A stretch of 64,000 nt of DNA. Source: Paeniglutamicibacter psychrophenolicus (GTDB lineage Bacteria > Actinomycetota > Actinomycetes > Actinomycetales > Micrococcaceae). Under the pieces are notes generated by a model. That model had not been told where the DNA came from. It did no database searches and saw only the letters and a list, made by a program, of their open reading frames with translations. Shown here in pieces: positions 1 through 9,593 of this stretch; within the stretch, counting starts at the first letter, position 1; each line of letters opens with the position of its first letter. The stretch lies in contig NZ_JAGIOE010000001.1 of assembly GCF_017876575.1 (NCBI RefSeq), positions 2,542,001 through 2,606,000 of the forward strand. Direction: 5' to 3'. Made by a program: the position numbers and the translations under genes.

Positions 1-71
1 GACAAAGACGCCAATATCATCAATTCCTGGCTGTTTCGCTCGGACTGGCGAACTCTGCAATGTGGTCTGCG

Positions 72-121
72 TATTCGAATAGGAAGCTTCCTTGCGAATG
101 AGGAATGTGCGAGAATCGCAC
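72..121 (+). promoter_or_regulatory. Palindromic operator candidates upstream of XRE-ImmA gene
   Basis: Two perfect inverted repeats precede the ATG at 124: TATTCGAATA at 72-81 and GTGCGA-GAA-TCGCAC at 107-121. The second ends two bases before the start codon. Autoregulation is usual for XRE-type antitoxins, so these are likely operators, but binding is inferred from position and symmetry only. Confidence 0.4.
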
Positions 122-123
122 GT

Positions 124-1266
124 ATGGTAAACAATGCAGCGGCTACTCTTGGTTCGCGCGTCCGTGACGCACGAAAGCGCGCCAACTTGAAGCAAGACGA
201 GCTCGCAAGCGCGGTTGGATTGGACCGTACCGCACTCAACAAGATCGAGAGCGGCGTGCGTAAAGTGACCGCCCTTGAACTCTCGGACATTGCTAATGCC
301 CTTGAGCTCCGTATGTCTGCGTTTTTTGAGGATCCGCCTCCGGCAATTGTCGCCCATCGGTCGAGTCAAGGCCTCGATACTGCCGACTCTCAAATTGATG
401 CGGCCCTCGCCTCCCTTGCCGGTGAGGTCGAGTTCTTGCAATCACTCGGTGTTGAGGAGCTCCAGTTCCCCGGCCTGGAGCGTGTTGAAAACGCCAACAT
501 CAGCACTCCGGAGACAGTAGCGGATGCTGAGCAGTTGGCCTTCCGGGCGCGCCAACTCATGGATTTGCCACCTGACGAGCCACTGACCGATTTGGTCGAA
601 AATGTCGCCGGTCTAGGTCTCTTGGCGTTCTCACGTGACATCGGCATCGATACCGCTGACGCCGGAACGATACTGTTGCGTCACGGCGGAGTTTGCTTTG
701 TAAACAGCCATATGAAGGTGGGGCGCCGTCGACTTGCACTGTCCCACGAACTTGGCCATTACCTTATTGCCGACGATTACACCATCGACTGGCGTGTTGG
801 TGATCCATCTGGTCATGCGGCATCGATCGAGTCAAGGATCGACAGATTTGCTCGTTCCCTATTGCTTCCCAATACTGCTGTCTCCAAGCTATGGCGTCTT
901 TATAGTGGTGCTTCAGGAGAACGAGCTGCAGCAATTCGGCTGGCCAGTGAGTTCCGCGTCGATATGGCCACCTTGGCCCGACGCCTTCGAGAACTCGGGG
1001 TGGTTGATGGTGATTCTGAGTCACTGGTCAGGAATACGAGAACGACTCGTGCAGACATCTTGGAAATGGACCTCCGTATTCCCCTTGAAGAACTTGAAGG
1101 GGCTTCCGTGCCGCGAGCATATGCGCTGGGAGTCATCCGGCTGCTGCGTGACGAGCGGATTAGCCGTGAGCGGGCACTTGACCTACTCCAGGGAACGTTC
1201 ACGGACGCGGATCTTCCCGGCAACCGGAAGCGTAGGGCAGATGAGATCTGGACATTCGTATCATGA
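124..1266 (+). CDS. XRE-family HTH / ImmA-IrrE metallopeptidase protein
   Basis: The 380-residue protein begins with an XRE helix-turn-helix (about residues 10-66), followed by a linker and an ImmA/IrrE-type zinc peptidase domain with the HELGH motif at residues 208-212. Proteins of this build act as repressors that cleave or are cleaved under stress, or as antitoxins. The stop overlaps the start of a PIN-domain gene by four bases (ATGA), indicating one operon and a toxin-antitoxin-like role. The frame is open to the window edge, so a longer protein cannot be excluded. The ATG at 124 is preferred because the HTH begins right after it and palindromes sit just upstream. The specific partner and substrate are inferred. 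Confidence 0.85.
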   Translation: MVNNAAATLGSRVRDARKRANLKQDELASAVGLDRTALNKIESGVRKVTALELSDIANALELRMSAFFEDPPPAIVAHRSSQGLDTADSQIDAALASLAGEVEFLQSLGVEELQFPGLERVENANISTPETVADAEQLAFRARQLMDLPPDEPLTDLVENVAGLGLLAFSRDIGIDTADAGTILLRHGGVCFVNSHMKVGRRRLALSHELGHYLIADDYTIDWRVGDPSGHAASIESRIDRFARSLLLPNTAVSKLWRLYSGASGERAAAIRLASEFRVDMATLARRLRELGVVDGDSESLVRNTRTTRADILEMDLRIPLEELEGASVPRAYALGVIRLLRDERISRERALDLLQGTFTDADLPGNRKRRADEIWTFVS

Positions 1267-1819
1267 TCCCGTCGCGGAATGCATGGGTTTTCGACACCGG
1301 GCCAATGCGTCACTTTGCGCTTCAGGGGTGGCTTGGCGTTCTGCGCTTCCTTGCCGACGGGCGTGAGGTGTACATACCTGATTCCGTCGAGAGGGAATTG
1401 ATGCAAGCTGCAGCCGAACTCCCTGCGGTTGGCACAGTGCTCGATGCGGACTGGATTCGAGTTTTTAGGTCCGTGGACGAGGGGTTCAGCAGGAGCTTCG
1501 GAGAATTTCACGATCGTTTGGTAGCCGGCGGAAAAATGTTGGCGAATGCGGAGTACTTGCCATGGGCGAGACCTATGGGTGTGAATTAGTTATTGATGAT
1601 GGAGTTCCGCGTCGTCTCGCAAAAGAATTTGGACTGAACGTTACGGCTACGGTCTCGATCCTTTGTGATGCCATTCGAGCGAAGAAGCTCACGATGGTGA
1701 TGGTTGAGAGTCTTGCTGATGACCTGTTGAGCGGAGAGTACTTTTTGCCGTTCGAAAAGGGCGGTTTCCGCCAACACGTACTTGAGAACGGCCTACTCGA
1801 TTGGGATGAAGCCAATTGA
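1263..1819 (+). pseudogene. PIN-like domain protein (probable toxin RNase), frameshifted
   Basis: Two frames together make one PIN-type protein of about 185 residues. The first (from ATG 1263) has the early acidic motif VFDTGPMRHFA and the ERELMQ segment. The second carries GETYGCELVIDDG and ARRLAKEFG-like residues. They join exactly if the ribosome slips back one base, or one A is restored, in the A-run at 1532-1536. The joined sequence then reads GKNVGECGVLAMGE, the usual central GE motif. The gene overlaps the upstream XRE-ImmA gene by four bases. PIN toxins are Mg-dependent RNases. The break may be a real inactivation, a slippage switch or a sequencing error in a homopolymer; I cannot tell which. 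Confidence 0.75.
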
Positions 1820-2122
1820 CAGAGGCTCCGAGTCCCTCGATAAAGTCCCTGTCTCGTTCATGTCGGCGCAAGCGCCCACGGTCACGCGTGTAAGTGCCGT
1901 TTCGAAGAGGTGGGTTCGAGTTGGGCGATGGGCAGATTTTCGTCGTTGGCAGCGGCCTGAGCATAACCACACGAACCACATAGTCGTTGCTGTCTTTCCA
2001 GTACAAGCGAACTTCTAGATGCTGCAAGGGCAACTGGGCGAAAACCTTGTGGAGCGCCCGCGGGGCTGACCTCGGAACCATGCTGCGGGGCATGGGCGCA
2101 ACCTGCCGCTCGGGGCTTAAAG
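1820..2122. other. Intergenic region, convergent genes
   Basis: Between the PIN gene and the terminator hairpin I see no convincing gene. Open frames here have no ribosome-binding site or recognisable motif. Confidence 0.5.
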
Positions 2123-2173
2123 AAAGAGGCGGTGGGTGCCTCGGTTGAAAACCGAGGCACCCACCGCCTCTTT
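2123..2173 (-). terminator. 24-bp stem hairpin terminator
   Basis: A perfect 24-bp stem (2123-2146 with 2150-2173) closes on a 3-nt loop. On the minus strand it is followed by a T-rich stretch, and it lies 9 bases past the stop of the 2182-2442 gene. It probably terminates both convergent transcripts. Confidence 0.85.
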
Positions 2174-2181
2174 GCCTAGTT

Positions 2182-2442
2182 TTAGGCCTTCTTGCGAGTG
2201 AGGAAGCCCCAAACAACAAGGACGATCAGTGCGCCGCCGATGGCCAGGAGCCATGTCGACAGGTCCCAGAAGTCTTGGATGCCCACCTTGAAGATGGCCG
2301 ACCCGATCCAACCGCCCAGGATGGCCCCTACGACGCCCAGAATCAATGTGGCGAACCAGCCGCCACCCTGTTCGCCCGGCTTGATGGCCTTGGCGATGGC
2401 GCCGGCAATGAGGCCCAGAATGATCCAACCTATGAAACCCAT
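2182..2442 (-). CDS. GlsB/YeaQ/YmgE family stress membrane protein
   Basis: This 86-residue protein consists of three hydrophobic helices separated by glycine-rich turns (GLIAGAIAKAIKPGEQGGG, then ILGVVGAILGGWIGSAIF, then a C-terminal helix ending TRKKA). That is the complete layout of the transglycosylase-associated GlsB/YeaQ family of small inner-membrane proteins. Members respond to acid, osmotic or envelope stress, and their biochemical role is unsettled. The ATG has a GGAG ribosome-binding site about 8 bases upstream. It heads a cluster of small membrane proteins read the same way (2807-3645), although a terminator lies between them. Confidence 0.9.
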   Translation of the reverse strand: MGFIGWIILGLIAGAIAKAIKPGEQGGGWFATLILGVVGAILGGWIGSAIFKVGIQDFWDLSTWLLAIGGALIVLVVWGFLTRKKA

Positions 2443-2754
2443 GACTTTTCTCCGTTCGGATGAAGGTTCAGTTTCAGCATCATGGTGGCGATGCCTGCAG
2501 CGAGACTACAGGCAGAAACATTCCCATGACCAGCATTTTTACTAATTGCTAAATTGGCTTGTTTATGCTGCCCATGTGGTGCAGAATGCCGGTCGTCATT
2601 CGATAGTTAACAACTAAATGAGAAGCTGAAATCAATTGCGGCGTGTCCAAGTCAAGGCCGATCTACCATGCGGTAACCTACGCGCCGTATAGTTCGATCC
2701 CGGACCGGGTGGCGGCGTGCGGAGCGGGACAGAAACGTCATCTGCCGAGCGCAC
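2443..2754. other. Intergenic region upstream of GlsB-like gene
   Basis: The promoter of the minus-strand stress gene should lie here. The AT-rich patch around 2535-2575 is the most likely place, but I could not assign clear -35 and -10 boxes. No gene is supported. Confidence 0.4.
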
Positions 2755-2797
2755 GGATGACCGCTACCAAAGCCATTGGCTTTGGAAGTGGTCATCC
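2755..2797 (-). terminator. Bipartite hairpin terminator
   Basis: Nested inverted repeats GGATGACC/GGTCATCC (2755-2762 and 2790-2797) and CCAAAGCC/GGCTTTGG (2767-2774 and 2778-2785) form a long hairpin 10 bases past the stop of the 2807-3232 gene. Confidence 0.7.
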
Positions 2798-2806
2798 GGA
2801 TTGTTT

Positions 2807-3232
2807 CTAGTGTTCGTTGTCGGGTTCAGAGGTGGCGTCATTCCTGGGTGCCGGCTTCGAGCCGCGGTAGGCCACCGGCTCGCTCCCGTACGATGCCCTC
2901 CGTACTGCCACCGCGACAAGAATGCCGATGGCGGCGAGGATGGCTAGGCATGTCAGGGCCTTGCCCTTGCCCCGATGCCGGGTTCCGGCCTTGCGCTTTG
3001 CATTGACCAGCGACTTCTCGATCGCCTTGCGTGCGCGGCGGGCCGTCTTTCGGTTGCCCGTCAGGGTGGCAATAACCTCCTCCGAGGCGTGGGCCAGCGC
3101 GGCTGGATCCAGCCGGTCCACGGCGCTGCGCACCGAATGCTCCAGCTGTTCCGGGTAATCCTTCTTTGCCTTTTGCGCCCAGAGTGCCAGGTGGTTCTGG
3201 ATGGATTTCATTTGCTTTTCGAGGTCAGACAC
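2807..3232 (-). CDS. Hypothetical protein with C-terminal membrane helix
   Basis: The 141-residue product has a charged, probably helical N-terminal half beginning MSDLEKQMKSIQNH, a basic stretch rich in Arg and Lys (about residues 60-95), and one hydrophobic segment (ALTCLAILAAIGILVAVAV) near the C-terminus. A GTG start at 3232 is chosen because AAGGAAAGG lies just upstream; the frame is open further 5' but without a usable site. I do not recognise a named family. Its place next to a LapA-like and a GlsB-like protein suggests an envelope-stress role, which is inference. Confidence 0.65.
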   Translation of the reverse strand: MSDLEKQMKSIQNHLALWAQKAKKDYPEQLEHSVRSAVDRLDPAALAHASEEVIATLTGNRKTARRARKAIEKSLVNAKRKAGTRHRGKGKALTCLAILAAIGILVAVAVRRASYGSEPVAYRGSKPAPRNDATSEPDNEH

Positions 3233-3294
3233 GTCAATTCCTTTCCTTGTGGCGTGATCCCTTGGCTCTCGGGAACAAGCCGTCGGTCCAAGGC

Positions 3295-3645
3295 TTAGGG
3301 ACCGTTTTTGGTCCGGGCCTTGTTGGCGGTGCGGGCGCGGGCCCGCAACTGGATGATGCGCACCGCACCGACGATCGACACCACCACGGCGCCTCCGACA
3401 GCTGCAATCAGCATGGCCACGCCGAGTGCCAGTTGCCCATGGAATCCCAGGAAATAGACATTGACTCGATCCTGGTTCTGCACCATGAAGATGACCAAAA
3501 GAATCAGCACCAGGACGGCTACCACGGTAAAGGTCCATATCACCGCGGCCCTTGTTCCTCCTGTCTGGGTGGAGGCAGGAGCTCCGGGCGCACTGGCGGG
3601 ATCGGGCGTGCCGGATGAGGCGGACCCTAGCGGTTCTTCGCCCAT
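3295..3645 (-). CDS. LapA-domain (DUF1049) membrane protein
   Basis: After a Pro/Ala/Ser-rich N-terminus, the 116-residue protein has two membrane helices around a short loop with the sequence VFMVQNQDRVNVYFLGF, the pattern of LapA/DUF1049 proteins (LPS-assembly-protein-A-like in proteobacteria, of unknown role in actinobacteria). The second helix is followed by a basic tail (RIIQLRARARTANKAR). The ATG at 3645 is preferred over one 13 codons earlier because GAGGA precedes it at proper spacing. It lies 62 bases upstream of the 2807-3232 gene and is probably co-transcribed with it. Confidence 0.75.
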   Translation of the reverse strand: MGEEPLGSASSGTPDPASAPGAPASTQTGGTRAAVIWTFTVVAVLVLILLVIFMVQNQDRVNVYFLGFHGQLALGVAMLIAAVGGAVVVSIVGAVRIIQLRARARTANKARTKNGP

Positions 3646-3927
3646 GGCTTCCTCGTTTCCTTCGTGTTCCTTGCCGGCCGGCATGGGGTTGGCCCGCCGG
3701 CAAGGAAACCAAGAGGTTGGTGCTTAAACGCTATGCCCATGCGGGTTCGGGCACAAGGACGGCGCCGGGTGCCGAAAGCCATGACCCAGGAAGAGGCCGG
3801 GAGCGTGGTGCAGTTGTCCCGGGCTCAGTCGGGACACCGTTCCCTGTTGGACGGGACAGCGGAGGGATCATGCTTGTTCCGTTGAACCGCCCGGCAGGAT
3901 CTCCGGGCCTAGGAAAAGGGGAAAGCC

Positions 3928-4650
3928 ATGGGTTTCACCATGCATTTCAATCCGGTGCACACCACCGGGTCGCCACGGCGCGCCAAGGTGCCTGCACCCG
4001 GCGAATGGGCGCCATGGGTCAGGGTCGTTGCGGGCGCGATTCCGGTGTTGGCCTTTGCTGCGCAGCTTGTCAACCGCTCGCTCTTTGACATGTCATCCGG
4101 CTACCAAAGCCTGTTCCTCGAACAGGCCCAGCACCCGGCGTTGTTGGATGCCGCGGTCATTGCCGGAGTTTTCGCCCCGGCGCTGCTGATGTCCTCGGTG
4201 CTGGTCTGGTTCCGGCTGGGCCGGGACCAAGCTCCGGTGGCCGCCTGGATCTCGCTGGTCTCCGGGGTGCTGGCGTTCACCTGCCTGCCGGCGCTTAGCG
4301 GGTATTCCGTGTCCGCGCTCGCCATGGGCTCGGCGCACCTGGGCACCGGTGCGGTGGCTGCGGCGCTGTCCGACTACCGGGGGTTGCCGGCCCTGGTGCT
4401 CTTTGCGGTGTACAACCTTGCGTCGCTGACTGCCATCATGGCCGCCTGCCGGGCCCTGTGGCGTTCGGCCCGCGTGTCCCGGTTCTCGGTGGCCATGCTG
4501 GGACTGTTCATGGTCGCGGACATCGCCGGCGTGCTGCCCTTTGACGCCCACTACCTGGGCTTGGTGGCCGCGCTCTCCATGGCGTGGTCGATGGTTGCGA
4601 GGCCGCGGCGCTATCGCCCGGGCGGTGCCGATCCTACGATGGAAACATGA
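3928..4650 (+). CDS. DUF998-like integral membrane protein
   Basis: This 240-residue protein has six or so hydrophobic segments and the short NRSLFDMSSGYQSLF extracytoplasmic loop after the first helix. The overall arrangement fits the DUF998 family, whose function is unknown. GGGGAA sits five bases before the ATG. It ends 13 bases before a histidine-kinase gene and is probably the first gene of a three-gene operon with that kinase and its regulator, so it may be a sensory accessory or a target; this is inference. Confidence 0.65.
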   Translation: MGFTMHFNPVHTTGSPRRAKVPAPGEWAPWVRVVAGAIPVLAFAAQLVNRSLFDMSSGYQSLFLEQAQHPALLDAAVIAGVFAPALLMSSVLVWFRLGRDQAPVAAWISLVSGVLAFTCLPALSGYSVSALAMGSAHLGTGAVAAALSDYRGLPALVLFAVYNLASLTAIMAACRALWRSARVSRFSVAMLGLFMVADIAGVLPFDAHYLGLVAALSMAWSMVARPRRYRPGGADPTMET

Positions 4651-4663
4651 GTAGGGAAACTCG

Positions 4664-6625
4664 GTGAACGGGAGGCCAGCAGGCATTGCGGCCGGCGCCG
4701 CCACGGCCTTGGCCGTGGCGGCCACGGCCGGAATTGGCTTGTCCGCGGTCATGGTGGGGATGGATTCCGCCGAGTGGGCGTCGCTGGCTGTGGGGAACGG
4801 TCTGGCGCCCGGGGCGATGGCCCTTCCCTATGCCGGGATCGGCGCCTTGGTTGTCTCGCAGGATAGGCGCCACGTGCTGGGCTGGGTGTTTGTCGCCCTG
4901 GGCCAGCTGTGCACTGCGGCCACCCTTGGAGCGGTGTGGGCGGACCGGGGAATCGCCCCGCATGCAGTGGCCGTGGTGCTCTCCGCGTTCGCCTGGATTC
5001 CCGCGGTGCTGCTGCAGATCGCCGTGCCGGCACTGTACTTCCCCTCCGGCCGCCTACCCTCGCCGCGTTGGCGGCCGTTGGCGTACCTGGCCTGGGCGGT
5101 GGTGGGATTCGGCGCCGTGGCACAGGTCTTCCTGGGGCCGCCGCTGGAGGACTACGATCCGGCGCTGCATAACCCGTTGCGCCTTGAGCAGCTCGCTCCG
5201 GCGGTGTCGCTGGGGATCTTCGGGGTGCTGCTTGCCCTGGCGTTGGGGTGCCTGCTGTCCGGGCTGGCGGGGTTGGTCCTGCACACCCGGGGAGCCCGGG
5301 GCCGGCAGGCCGCCGCCCTGTGGTGGTTCGCCGGCACCATTGCGGTGGCCGTCGCAGCCTCGTTCGCCGGGCCAACGGCCAACCTGGCCGGGGCATTGGC
5401 CATCCCGCTGGGCCTGGGGCTTGCCACCCTGCGCTACGGACTCTACGACGGGGACCGCTGGATGGGCCGTCCCGCGCTGCATGCCGCTGCCTCGGTGGTG
5501 CTGCTGGTGGTGCTGGCCGTGCCGGCCGGGCTGTTGGCCGCGCACGCGGCGGGGTCGGCGGTCGGCGCGGTGCTGGCCGCGGTGATCGTGGCGGGCGGAT
5601 TCGTGCCCCTGCAGGCATGGGCGGGGCGACTGCTGGACAGGTTGCTCTTTGGCGGCCGGGCCGGCCCCTACGCCACGCTGGCGCGTCTGGGGCATTCGCT
5701 GGGGCAGGCCCCCGCTGCGGAGACAGTGCTCCCGCTGCTGGTGGACACGATCGCCTCCTGCCTGCACCTGCCCTATGTTGCGGTCCAGCTGGCCGGAGAG
5801 AACACCCCTGCTGCGAGCATCGGACAGGCATTCGGGCCCATCGAGTCGCTGCCGCTGGTGCACGGCGGGCGGCAGGTCGGGACGCTGCAGATCGGGGTTC
5901 CGGCGGGCCGCCGGGTGCTTGATGCCCGGGATGCGGGGCTGCTCCGAGATGTGGCCGCGCAGGCAGGTCCGGCGGTGGGCGCGGTGTCGCTGAACCGGCA
6001 GCTGGCCCGCAGCCGCGAACGGCTGGCGCGCACCAGCGAGGAGGAGCGGCAGCGGATCCGGCGCAACCTTCACGACGGGCTGGGGCCCACGTTGGCCGGC
6101 GTGGCCCTGGGGATCGAGGCCTCCCACCGGGCGGCGCTGCGTGCCGGGGTGGATGTGGGCCTGGAAGGCATCCACCGGGACGTGCTGGCCGGGCTCGACG
6201 ACCTCAAGCGGCTCCTGGCGCAATTGCGTCCCGCCTCGCTGGACGAGCTGGGGTTGGCCGGTTCACTGCGTGAGCATGCGGCGGCGCTTGCCGCGGTCGG
6301 CACCATGGCCTTGGAAGTCCGGGGCAGCAGCAACGCGGGCCTGCCGGTGGCCCTGGAGGTGGCAGCGTACTTCATCGGGCGTGAGGCGATGAACAATGCG
6401 GTGCGGCATTCGGGCGGCTCGCTCTGCACGGTGTCGCTGGCGGTCGGCAATGCGCTGGATCTTCAGATCAGCGACGACGGCTGCGGGCCCGATGATTCGT
6501 GGGTGCCCGGGGTGGGACTGGGGTCGATGGCGGAACGGGCACGGGAACTGGGCGGCGAATGCGCCGTGGAGCCGAACCCCGGCGGCGGTACGCGGGTGCG
6601 GGTGTGGATCCCGGTGCCCTTATGA
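4664..6625 (+). CDS. Membrane sensor histidine kinase, NarL/DesK type
   Basis: The 653-residue kinase starts at a GTG with AGGGAAA upstream. Residues 1 to about 310 are a many-helix membrane sensor region. A GAF-like cytoplasmic region follows (about 330-450), then a HisKA_3 dimerisation domain with the phospho-acceptor His470 in RNLHDGLGPTLAG, and an HATPase domain with an N-box (GREAMNNAVRHSG) and G-boxes (DDGCGP, GLGSMAERA). It should autophosphorylate and pass phosphate to the overlapping response regulator. The signal sensed is unknown. Confidence 0.9.
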   Translation: MNGRPAGIAAGAATALAVAATAGIGLSAVMVGMDSAEWASLAVGNGLAPGAMALPYAGIGALVVSQDRRHVLGWVFVALGQLCTAATLGAVWADRGIAPHAVAVVLSAFAWIPAVLLQIAVPALYFPSGRLPSPRWRPLAYLAWAVVGFGAVAQVFLGPPLEDYDPALHNPLRLEQLAPAVSLGIFGVLLALALGCLLSGLAGLVLHTRGARGRQAAALWWFAGTIAVAVAASFAGPTANLAGALAIPLGLGLATLRYGLYDGDRWMGRPALHAAASVVLLVVLAVPAGLLAAHAAGSAVGAVLAAVIVAGGFVPLQAWAGRLLDRLLFGGRAGPYATLARLGHSLGQAPAAETVLPLLVDTIASCLHLPYVAVQLAGENTPAASIGQAFGPIESLPLVHGGRQVGTLQIGVPAGRRVLDARDAGLLRDVAAQAGPAVGAVSLNRQLARSRERLARTSEEERQRIRRNLHDGLGPTLAGVALGIEASHRAALRAGVDVGLEGIHRDVLAGLDDLKRLLAQLRPASLDELGLAGSLREHAAALAAVGTMALEVRGSSNAGLPVALEVAAYFIGREAMNNAVRHSGGSLCTVSLAVGNALDLQISDDGCGPDDSWVPGVGLGSMAERARELGGECAVEPNPGGGTRVRVWIPVPL

Positions 6626-7293
6626 GCGCGCACATCCGGGTGCTGGTGGTCGATGACCACCCGATCTACCGCAAGGGGCTGCTGGCGGCGCTGGCCGGGG
6701 AACCCGACGTGGAGGTCGCCGGGGAGGCGGCCAGCGCGGAGGAGGCCCTTCAAATGCTTGGGGTGCTGGAGGGGATCGGCGTGGTGCTCATGGACCTGAA
6801 CATGCCCGGGGTTGGCGGGTTGGCGGCGATCGGCGCCGTGGAGCGGGAGCATCCCGGAGTCCGGGTGCTGGTGCTGACCATGACCGGGGGAGACGCATCG
6901 GTGGACGCCGCGCTGCGGGCCGGGGCCGCTGGCTACCTGGTCAAAGGTGCCAACCAGGAGCGGATCGTTTCGGCGATCCGCTCGGTGGCGGCCGGGGAAA
7001 TGGTGCTGGGCGCGGAGGTCGCCGGGCACCTGTCCCGGACGCTGCGCCGGATGCCGGTGGCCGCCGGTGCCTTTGGCGAACTGAGCGCCAGGGAACGGGA
7101 GGTGCTGGAATTGCTTGCACGCGGGCTGGACAACGCCTTGATCGCCAGGACACTGTTCCTCTCGGAGAAGACGGTGCGCAACAACGCGAGCGCGATCTTC
7201 GCCAAGCTGGGTGCCGGGAGCCGGGCCCGGGCCGTGGCACTGGCCCGCGATGCCGGCTTCGGGACCAACAACAAAGGGGATGGGCCCGGCTAG
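6622..7293 (+). CDS. LuxR/NarL-family response regulator
   Basis: This 223-residue regulator has a receiver domain with the acidic pair DD at 11-12, phospho-acceptor Asp58 in VLMDLNMPG and the conserved Lys in GYLVKGA. A C-terminal LuxR-type HTH follows (LSAREREVLELLARGLDN, then EKTVRNNASAIFAKLG). The ATG overlaps the kinase stop as ATGA, so the two are translationally coupled and form one two-component system. The regulated genes are not evident. The stop overlaps the end of the convergent minus-strand gene by four bases. Confidence 0.92.
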   Translation: MSAHIRVLVVDDHPIYRKGLLAALAGEPDVEVAGEAASAEEALQMLGVLEGIGVVLMDLNMPGVGGLAAIGAVEREHPGVRVLVLTMTGGDASVDAALRAGAAGYLVKGANQERIVSAIRSVAAGEMVLGAEVAGHLSRTLRRMPVAAGAFGELSAREREVLELLARGLDNALIARTLFLSEKTVRNNASAIFAKLGAGSRARAVALARDAGFGTNNKGDGPG

Positions 7294-7754
7294 GAAATTT
7301 CCTGGATGGTCGGGTCCAAGTGGTCCATGAAGCCGTTCATGAAGTCCGCGAAGTCGGCCGCGTCGTCGTCCTGGGCCAGCAGGCCGCAGGCCGCTGCGCC
7401 CTCGGCTCCCGGGATGTTCAGCGACAGCCGGGCAGGGACATTGAAGCGATAGACGCGACCGGTGCTGGTGCCCACCTCGTAGCCGCCGTCCAGCACCAGG
7501 GCCACATGGGAGACATTGGTGTTGTTCACCGACACCGCGCGCTCGGAGGGTCGCAGGTTCCTGGGGTTCAGCGGGCACAAAATGAGTTCGGCGGGTTCCC
7601 GGCGGAAGCCGATGACCTTGAGTCCCGCGGAGCCGGAAGTGCCCGCGGCCGCCACCAGGTTGTAGCTGCCGAAGTTGGGGATTTGAGCATCGAAGGCCTC
7701 GTGCAAAAGCTGCTTGAGGATATCGTCACTGGATTCAACGTTGAGTGTCTCCAT
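7290..7754 (-). CDS. Conserved hypothetical protein, 154 residues
   Basis: The protein begins [21 protein letters not shown] and appears to be a soluble alpha/beta protein with the segments [17 protein letters not shown] and [16 protein letters not shown] do not recognise a named family. The ATG at 7754 is chosen because upstream codons run into the divergent ilvD promoter region and lack a ribosome-binding site. It converges with the response regulator, and their stops overlap by four bases. It diverges from ilvD with about 118 bases between, so they share a promoter region. Confidence 0.6.
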   Translation of the reverse strand: METLNVESSDDILKQLLHEAFDAQIPNFGSYNLVAAAGTSGSAGLKVIGFRREPAELILCPLNPRNLRPSERAVSVNNTNVSHVALVLDGGYEVGTSTGRVYRFNVPARLSLNIPGAEGAAACGLLAQDDDAADFADFMNGFMDHLDPTIQEIS

Positions 7755-7872
7755 GTCACCCACTCTAACCAATCGGATGTTTCGAACATATGTCTCGTAT
7801 TCGCGGGGCGAAATATGTCGGGTTGCCGTCACGGGTTCGGCGTCGGTGCCTGCCAGCCCTAGAATCAAGGGC

Positions 7873-9576
7873 ATGAGCCAGGACACTGCCCCAGATATCA
7901 AACCTCGTAGCCGAGTAGTCACTGATGGCATCCACGCCGCCCCGGCGCGCGGTATGTTCCGCGCCGTGGGCATGGGCGATGACGACTTCGCCAAGCCCCA
8001 GATCGGAGTGGCGAGCTCGTGGAATGAAATCACCCCGTGCAACCTTTCGCTGAACCGACTTGCAGCCGGTGCCAAGGAAGGCGTCCACGCAGGTGGCGGC
8101 TTCCCGATGCAGTTCGGCACCATCTCCGTCTCCGACGGCATCTCGATGGGCCACGAAGGCATGCACTTCTCGCTGGTGTCCCGCGAGGTCATTGCCGACT
8201 CCGTCGAGGTCGTCATGCAGGCCGAGCGCATTGACGGCTCCGTCCTGCTGGCCGGTTGCGACAAGTCGTTGCCCGGCATGCTGATGGCCGCGGCCCGCCT
8301 GGATTTGGCCTCGGTGTTCCTGTACGCCGGTTCGATCATGCCCGGCTGGGTCAAGCTGGAGGACGGCTCCGAAAAGGAAGTCACCCTGATTGACGCCTTC
8401 GAAGCCGTGGGCGCATGCGCCGCCGGCAAGATGAGCCTCGAGGACCTCACCCGCATCGAAAAGGCGATCTGCCCCGGCGAGGGCGCCTGCGGCGGCATGT
8501 ACACCGCCAACACCATGGCCTGCATCGGCGAGGCCCTGGGCATGAGCCTTCCGGGCTCCGCCGCCCCGCCCTCGGCCGACCGCCGCCGCGACATGTTCGC
8601 CCGTGCCTCCGGCGAGGCGGTGGTCAACCTGCTGCGCCTGGGCATCACGGCCCGCGACATCATGACCAAGAAGGCCTTCGAGAACGCCATTGCCGTGACC
8701 ATGGCCTTCGGCGGTTCCACCAACGCCGTGCTGCACCTGTTGGCCATCGCCCGCGAGGCCGAGGTCGATCTGACCCTTGCCGACTTCAACCGCATCGGCG
8801 ACAAGATCCCGCACCTGGGGGACCTGAAGCCCTTCGGCCGCTACGTCATGACCGACGTGGACAAGATCGGCGGCGTGCCGGTGATCATGAAGGCCCTGCT
8901 CGATGCCGGCCTGCTGCACGGGGACTGCCTGACCGTCACCGGCAAGACCGTTGCCGAGAACCTCGCGGCGATCAACCCGCCGGATGTCGACGGCAAGATC
9001 CTGCGCGCGCTGGACAACCCGATCCACAAGACCGGCGGCATCACCGTGCTGCACGGCACGATGGCACCCGAGGGCGCCGTCGTGAAGTCCGCCGGCTTCG
9101 ACGCCGACGTCTTCGAGGGCACCGCACGGGTCTTCGACCGCGAGCAGGGCGCGCTTGCCGCGCTGGATGCCGGCGCCATCAAGGCAGGCGACGTGGTGGT
9201 CATCCGCTACGAGGGCCCCAAGGGCGGACCGGGCATGCGCGAGATGCTTGCCATCACCGGCGCCATCAAGGGCGCAGGCCTGGGCAAGGACGTGCTGCTG
9301 CTGACCGACGGGCGCTTCTCCGGAGGCACCACCGGCCTGTGCATCGGCCACGTGGCCCCCGAGGCCGTCGACGGCGGCCCGATCGCGTTCGTCAAGGACG
9401 GCGACAAGATCCGCGTGGACATCGCTGCCCGCTCCTTCGACCTTTTGGTCGAGCCGGCGGAGCTCGAGGCACGCAAGGTGGGCTGGGAGCCGTTGCCGGC
9501 CAAGTTCACCACCGGCGTGCTGGCCAAGTACGCCAAGCTGGTCAAGTCCGCTTCGACCGGAGCATACTGTGGCTAG
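7873..9576 (+). CDS. ilvD: Dihydroxy-acid dehydratase
   Basis: IlvD converts 2,3-dihydroxy-isovalerate and its methyl homologue to the 2-keto acids in valine, leucine and isoleucine synthesis. The 567-residue protein has the family hallmarks: WNEITPCN near the start, cysteine ligands for the Fe-S cluster in [11 protein letters not shown] and [18 protein letters not shown], and the C-terminal [14 protein letters not shown]. The ATG at 7873 is preferred over upstream ATGs because alignable sequence starts there. A strong hairpin terminator follows, so ilvD is separate from ilvBNC but adjacent to it. Confidence 0.95.
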   Translation: MSQDTAPDIKPRSRVVTDGIHAAPARGMFRAVGMGDDDFAKPQIGVASSWNEITPCNLSLNRLAAGAKEGVHAGGGFPMQFGTISVSDGISMGHEGMHFSLVSREVIADSVEVVMQAERIDGSVLLAGCDKSLPGMLMAAARLDLASVFLYAGSIMPGWVKLEDGSEKEVTLIDAFEAVGACAAGKMSLEDLTRIEKAICPGEGACGGMYTANTMACIGEALGMSLPGSAAPPSADRRRDMFARASGEAVVNLLRLGITARDIMTKKAFENAIAVTMAFGGSTNAVLHLLAIAREAEVDLTLADFNRIGDKIPHLGDLKPFGRYVMTDVDKIGGVPVIMKALLDAGLLHGDCLTVTGKTVAENLAAINPPDVDGKILRALDNPIHKTGGITVLHGTMAPEGAVVKSAGFDADVFEGTARVFDREQGALAALDAGAIKAGDVVVIRYEGPKGGPGMREMLAITGAIKGAGLGKDVLLLTDGRFSGGTTGLCIGHVAPEAVDGGPIAFVKDGDKIRVDIAARSFDLLVEPAELEARKVGWEPLPAKFTTGVLAKYAKLVKSASTGAYCG

Positions 9577-9593
9577 GCAATAGGCCTTGAAAC

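Noticed and set aside
2807-3712. 301-codon minus frame taken as one gene
   Set aside because: Only the part from GTG 3232 has a ribosome-binding site. The upstream part overlaps the LapA-like gene in another frame.
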